This document shows, one piece after another, positions 61,865 through 64,000 of a stretch of 64,000 bases of DNA. Source of the DNA: Paracoccus onubensis (lineage in GTDB: Bacteria > Pseudomonadota > Alphaproteobacteria > Rhodobacterales > Rhodobacteraceae); contig NZ_QZCG01000013.1 of NCBI RefSeq assembly GCF_003591515.1, positions 89,538 to 153,537 on the forward strand. Direction: 5' to 3'. The notes under the pieces are model-generated. The model worked only from the letters and a program-made list of their open reading frames with translations. It ran no database searches and was not told the origin of the DNA. How positions within the stretch are numbered: the first letter of the stretch is position 1; each line of letters starts with the position of its first letter. A program made the position numbers and the translations under genes.

Positions 61865-62625
61865 GCGACAGTCCTTTCCTCAAGCCACGTGACGCCCGGA
61901 ATGTCGGACGGGCCGTCCTTGCGGCGGCGCGCGGCGGTGCAAAGCCGCTCGATCTCGGCACAAATGACGGGTGAACTATCCGGATCATTCAGCAAGAAGC
62001 TAAAAGCCCGGCGCGCAGCGCTGTGATCGTCGATCTTGGCGCGATAGGTGGTGCGCGCGGACATCGTACGTCCTCCGCCGGTGGCACTGGCAATCTGCGC
62101 CTTCACTGGCCGAGCGGCGGCTTTCGTGGCCTTGGCAGCGGCTTTGGCGGCTTTTTCCGCTTCGGCCTCAGCAATCACGTCGTTACGGGCCTCTGCTTCG
62201 CGGCGCAACCGATCGGCTTCCTCCTGCTGACGGCGGGCTTCTTCCTGCTTTTTCAGACGTTCCTCATCCAGCTGGCGCTGCTTTTCAGTCTGAAAGGCAG
62301 CAAGAGGCTTTTTCAGTTTTTCAGCCAACTTTTCGAGCGGGGCAGTCAGAGACTTGAACTTGACATCAACAGCAGTGCCCGCGTCCAAATGCGGCTGTTT
62401 GGCCTTCTTCCGGGCAGCCTCGACATCCTTGTATGCCGCGCGTGCCTGCGTAAGAAAATCGTTAACCTTTCCCGCCTGCTCATCGTCAGAAATCACTTTC
62501 AGATCGAGCCAGGCGCCGCCGGCATCGGCAAGTTCGCGGATCCGGGCCTGCAGCTTCTCGACCACTTCGGGATCATAGGGAAGCTGGCTGTTGTGACCGA
62601 TTCCGGCCGGGTTCAGATCGTCCAT
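61861..62625 (-). CDS. Coiled-coil protein of the recombination operon
   Basis: Protein of 254 residues. An N-terminal helical part with an AAYKDVEAARKKAKQPHLDA region leads into a long coiled coil (about 105-175, runs of EEARRQQEEADRLRREAEAR and EKAAKAAAKATKAAARPVKA), a Gly-rich hinge and a C-terminal part with a Cys (RLCTAARRRK). I recognise no enzymatic family; similar coiled-coil phage proteins occur next to recT. Its stop overlaps the RecT start by 4 nt, so it is likely a partner or regulator of annealing. Confidence 0.7.
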   Translation of the reverse strand: MDDLNPAGIGHNSQLPYDPEVVEKLQARIRELADAGGAWLDLKVISDDEQAGKVNDFLTQARAAYKDVEAARKKAKQPHLDAGTAVDVKFKSLTAPLEKLAEKLKKPLAAFQTEKQRQLDEERLKKQEEARRQQEEADRLRREAEARNDVIAEAEAEKAAKAAAKATKAAARPVKAQIASATGGGRTMSARTTYRAKIDDHSAARRAFSFLLNDPDSSPVICAEIERLCTAARRRKDGPSDIPGVTWLEERTVA

Positions 62626-62638
62626 TAGAATCTCCTAT

Positions 62639-63022
62639 TCAGGGACGGATGGCGGCCATGTTGGCCAGATCGACAGCGACATGGGTTGCCGCCATTTTGG
62701 GAATGCTGATATGCGCGCCGGTCAGGCCGTCATATTCCTCGGCAGTGATGGCGCGGCAGTACAGCCAGAGTTTGGCCGGATCGCGGGGTTCACCGTTGCA
62801 GATCGCGCGTAGCCTCTCATCTGTGACGAGTTCGCCGGTGTCTGGATCCACCTGTTGCTCAAGCCAGATTTCGACAGCAACAAACGGGCCGTTGCGAACC
62901 ATACGGATCTTGTAAAAACCGGGCTGTGGCTCATCCTCAGTGCGCGGGACGCGTTCGCCTGCAACGGTGCGGGACCAAAAATCGTACTGTGCTTCGCGTG
63001 AGGTGGGCTGGCGGATCGGCAT
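62639..63022 (-). CDS. Hypothetical phage protein
   Basis: Protein of 127 residues starting MPIRQPTSREAQYDFW. It shows a GFYKIRMVRNGPFVAVEIWL strand pair and a helical C-terminus (AITAEEYDGLTGAHISIP). No family recognised. I start at 63022 because that ATG overlaps the previous stop as TGATG; the open frame extends 10 codons further upstream over the previous gene. Separated from the coiled-coil gene by 13 nt. Confidence 0.65.
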   Translation of the reverse strand: MPIRQPTSREAQYDFWSRTVAGERVPRTEDEPQPGFYKIRMVRNGPFVAVEIWLEQQVDPDTGELVTDERLRAICNGEPRDPAKLWLYCRAITAEEYDGLTGAHISIPKMAATHVAVDLANMAAIRP

Positions 63023-63219
63023 CAGACCAGCCCGGCGCGTGTGGCAAGCCATTCGGGAACCTGCATCAAATGAAACTCTTTGATCTCGTGACGATCTTCG
63101 ATTTCAACCTGCGATTTCGGAACCCACTCGGCCTGGTGTTTCGCATCCGGCGTCACGAGCCATGCCTTATCCGTCTCGTTGAGGATCCGGACTTCGACAG
63201 TGATTATATCGCCGCTCAT
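63022..63219 (-). CDS. Hypothetical small phage protein
   Basis: Protein of 65 residues, starting MSGDIITVEVRILNETDKAW and including HQAEWVPKSQVEIEDRHEIK. The pattern DKAWLVTPDAKHQAEWVPKSQVEI recalls small beta-strand phage proteins of unknown role. Its stop and the next ATG form TGATG, and its own start overlaps the upstream stop by 4 nt, so the reading frame is well supported by coupling even without family evidence. Confidence 0.6.
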   Translation of the reverse strand: MSGDIITVEVRILNETDKAWLVTPDAKHQAEWVPKSQVEIEDRHEIKEFHLMQVPEWLATRAGLV

Positions 63220-63377
63220 TCGCCGGTCCCCCGTTTCCCTGACAGCCGCGCGATCAGGGTCGAAACCTCGAATGGCAGGAGCGCGAGAAGCGTCACCCAG
63301 AGCGGGATTTCATGCGAAGTGGCGCCGTGGCGGTCCACATCCCAATCCAATTGTTCTTCGAGCTCACGCAGCCGCAT
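63216..63377 (-). CDS. Small single-helix membrane protein
   Basis: Protein of 53 residues starting MRLRELEEQLDWDVDRHG at 63377, where TGATG joins it to the previous stop; a longer frame upstream is not supported. One hydrophobic segment (IPLWVTLLALLPFEVSTLIA) followed by the basic tail RLSGKRGTG suggests a single-pass membrane protein. No family recognised. A spanin-, holin- or toxin-like role cannot be judged. Confidence 0.55.
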   Translation of the reverse strand: MRLRELEEQLDWDVDRHGATSHEIPLWVTLLALLPFEVSTLIARLSGKRGTGE

Positions 63378-63697
63378 CAGTTCGACTCCGCCATGCAGAC
63401 CGCAAAATAGTATTCCGCGAAGTCGGCCGGTTCTTTCGTTTGCAAGAGGCCAACGGAATAGCCTGACAAGTAAGACGATACCGCCATCCGCTCGGCCCAA
63501 ATATTGCCACCCACGTTGGCCGCGGTAATCGCCTCATCAGCACCGTCGATGATCGAATACATTTCGATCCCGTCTTCGACACCGATGTAGGCAAGGTTTG
63601 CAGACTGCGTGCAGATGCTTTCCTTGACTTGCGCAGTTCCAGCCAATGCAGGCTGACAAGCTGACAACACGCAGATAGCGAATAGCGCCGGTTTCAT
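63377..63697 (-). CDS. Predicted phage-encoded lipoprotein
   Basis: Protein of 106 residues. The N-terminus MKPALFAICVLSACQPALAG has a short hydrophobic core and lipobox LSAC at Cys14, so a lipid-anchored protein is likely; cleavage as a plain signal peptide after ALA is the alternative. The mature part has a second Cys (SICTQSANLAY) and one near the C-terminus (FAVCMAESN), with a helix-prone middle part (DEAITAANVGGNIWAERMAV). Its start overlaps the upstream stop as ATGA. Phage lipoproteins can alter the host envelope or exclude other phages; none of this is shown here. Confidence 0.65.
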   Translation of the reverse strand: MKPALFAICVLSACQPALAGTAQVKESICTQSANLAYIGVEDGIEMYSIIDGADEAITAANVGGNIWAERMAVSSYLSGYSVGLLQTKEPADFAEYYFAVCMAESN

Positions 63698-63874
63698 GCC
63701 GTCACCTCATCATCGGCCGGAAGCCAGCCGCGGCAGAACGCGGCAACGTCGCCCATGTGATAGTCCGCGCCATCTTCCCCGTTGTTGCCGTCGAGGAAGA
63801 AGTATCCGCCGGAGAAGGTCGCCTTGCGCGGCTCCTTCTGGATCAGGTTCGCGTCGGTTGGATGCAAAACGATC
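63694..63874 (-). pseudogene. Small phage gene cut by an insertion sequence (3' part)
   Basis: An open frame runs leftward from about 63876 to a TGA at 63694-63696, overlapping the lipoprotein ATG as ATGA, so it was part of the coupled operon. The readable protein contains DANLIQKEPRKATFSGGYFF, LDGNNGEDGADYHMGDVAAF and RGWLPADDEVTA (about 58 residues). Upstream the frame has no ATG and stops at 63877-63879, within the first bases of the inserted sequence. I infer that an insertion sequence removed its 5' part. A TTG at 63867 as a true start is the alternative. Confidence 0.55.
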
Positions 63875-64000
63875 TGTCAACGGCGGAGTAAAACCCGGCC
63901 ACGCGGCGGCGCAAAAGTCTGCCAGTTAGCGGCACAAGCACGGAACGTCGGGAGGGCGTAGCCCGACCAGAGTTCCGTGCTTGTGCCGTTGGCATTTTTT
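63875..64000. mobile_element. End of an insertion sequence, probably IS21-like
   Basis: From TGTCAACGGCGG onward the sequence shows two imperfect short repeats, GTAAAACCCGGCCA and GCAAAAGTCTGCCA, as expected for the multiple terminal repeats of IS21-family ends, which also begin with TG. The rest of the element, with the istA/istB genes that would prove the family, lies outside the window. It marks an insertion into the phage gene at 63694-63874. Confidence 0.55.
63930..64000 (+). terminator. Long hairpin with T-run inside the IS end
   Basis: CGGCACAAGCACGGAAC (63930-63946) and its exact complement (63972-63988) form a 17-bp stem. Its 25-nt loop contains a second stem, GTCGGG/CCCGAC. TTGGCATTTTTT follows, so on the plus strand it is a strong Rho-independent terminator, perhaps shielding the transposase genes from outside transcription. 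Confidence 0.7.

Larger units (their letters stand above)
58477..64000. mobile_element. Prophage or related integrative element, left part
   Basis: From the tRNA to the window edge all genes are on the minus strand and belong to phage-like families: tyrosine integrase, excisionase-like HTH, HNH nuclease, GapR/DUF2312, winged helix, RecT and small unknowns. Junctions overlap by 1-4 nt as in phage early operons. No capsid, terminase, repressor or lysis gene is visible yet, so a defective prophage or another integrative element cannot be excluded. The right boundary is beyond base 64000. Confidence 0.85.

Noticed and set aside
58522..64000. Defence island in the integrative element
   Set aside because: No restriction, CBASS, Retron, Abi or toxin-antitoxin family could be recognised among the visible genes; the unknowns are too small to assign.

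Overview
This window is chromosomal DNA from a GC-rich alphaproteobacterium, most likely a Paracoccus-like member of the Rhodobacteraceae. The pointers are a Shemin-pathway 5-aminolevulinate synthase (hemA), a HemB of the cysteine-poor metal type, DUF2948 and a small basic ORF next to murA, Hint_2-type and Ysc84 proteins, and an rpoZ-rel-DUF2062 block. The taxon is inferred from gene content and protein character only; no 16S rRNA is present.

Layout. Positions 1-14100: end of moaA, a CcdA/thioredoxin pair, tdk, a Bcr/CflA-type exporter, mfd-pabB-pabC, hemB, a Ysc84 lipoprotein, and a clpS - rRNA methyltransferase - SDR operon. Positions 14300-30100: an S11 D,D-carboxypeptidase with a SPOR tail, lepA, a DMT exporter, a small secreted cysteine protein with a sirtuin, an orphan ParA, an ABM-fold protein, two peptidases, a RodZ-like protein, hemA, a DEAD-box helicase and an MFS carrier. 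Positions 30200-42700: NYN protein, folK, rpoZ-rel-DUF2062, the cell-shape operon mreB-mreC-mreD-mrdA-rodA followed by a 2-hydroxyacid dehydrogenase, then leuA with a leucine-rich leader peptide. Positions 42900-58300: usp with an alanine/Na+ symporter, tusA, a NarL-type two-component pair, DUF924, an HDAC-family hydrolase, fabF-mltG, a Hint-domain protein, nth with a PfkB kinase, and a murA cluster.

From tRNA-Thr(GGT) at 58402-58476 onward the character changes. A tyrosine integrase lies just downstream of the tRNA, followed by a tightly packed, entirely minus-strand phage-like gene train: excisionase-like HTH, HNH nuclease, GapR/DUF2312 protein, winged helix, RecT annealing protein, a coiled-coil protein and several small unknowns. 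Nearly all junctions overlap by 1-4 nt. The element runs off the right edge. There an insertion-sequence end, probably IS21-like, cuts a small phage gene and carries a long hairpin with a T-run.

Most notable signals: a previously untracked 32-codon leu leader ORF with four consecutive Leu codons and mutually exclusive stems; an SDR whose YxxxK lysine is cysteine; the prophage with a GapR-family protein and a RecT with a long tail; the IS end in a phage gene; and repeated placement of hairpins directly over stop codons. No CRISPR array, rRNA operon or clear defence island was seen.
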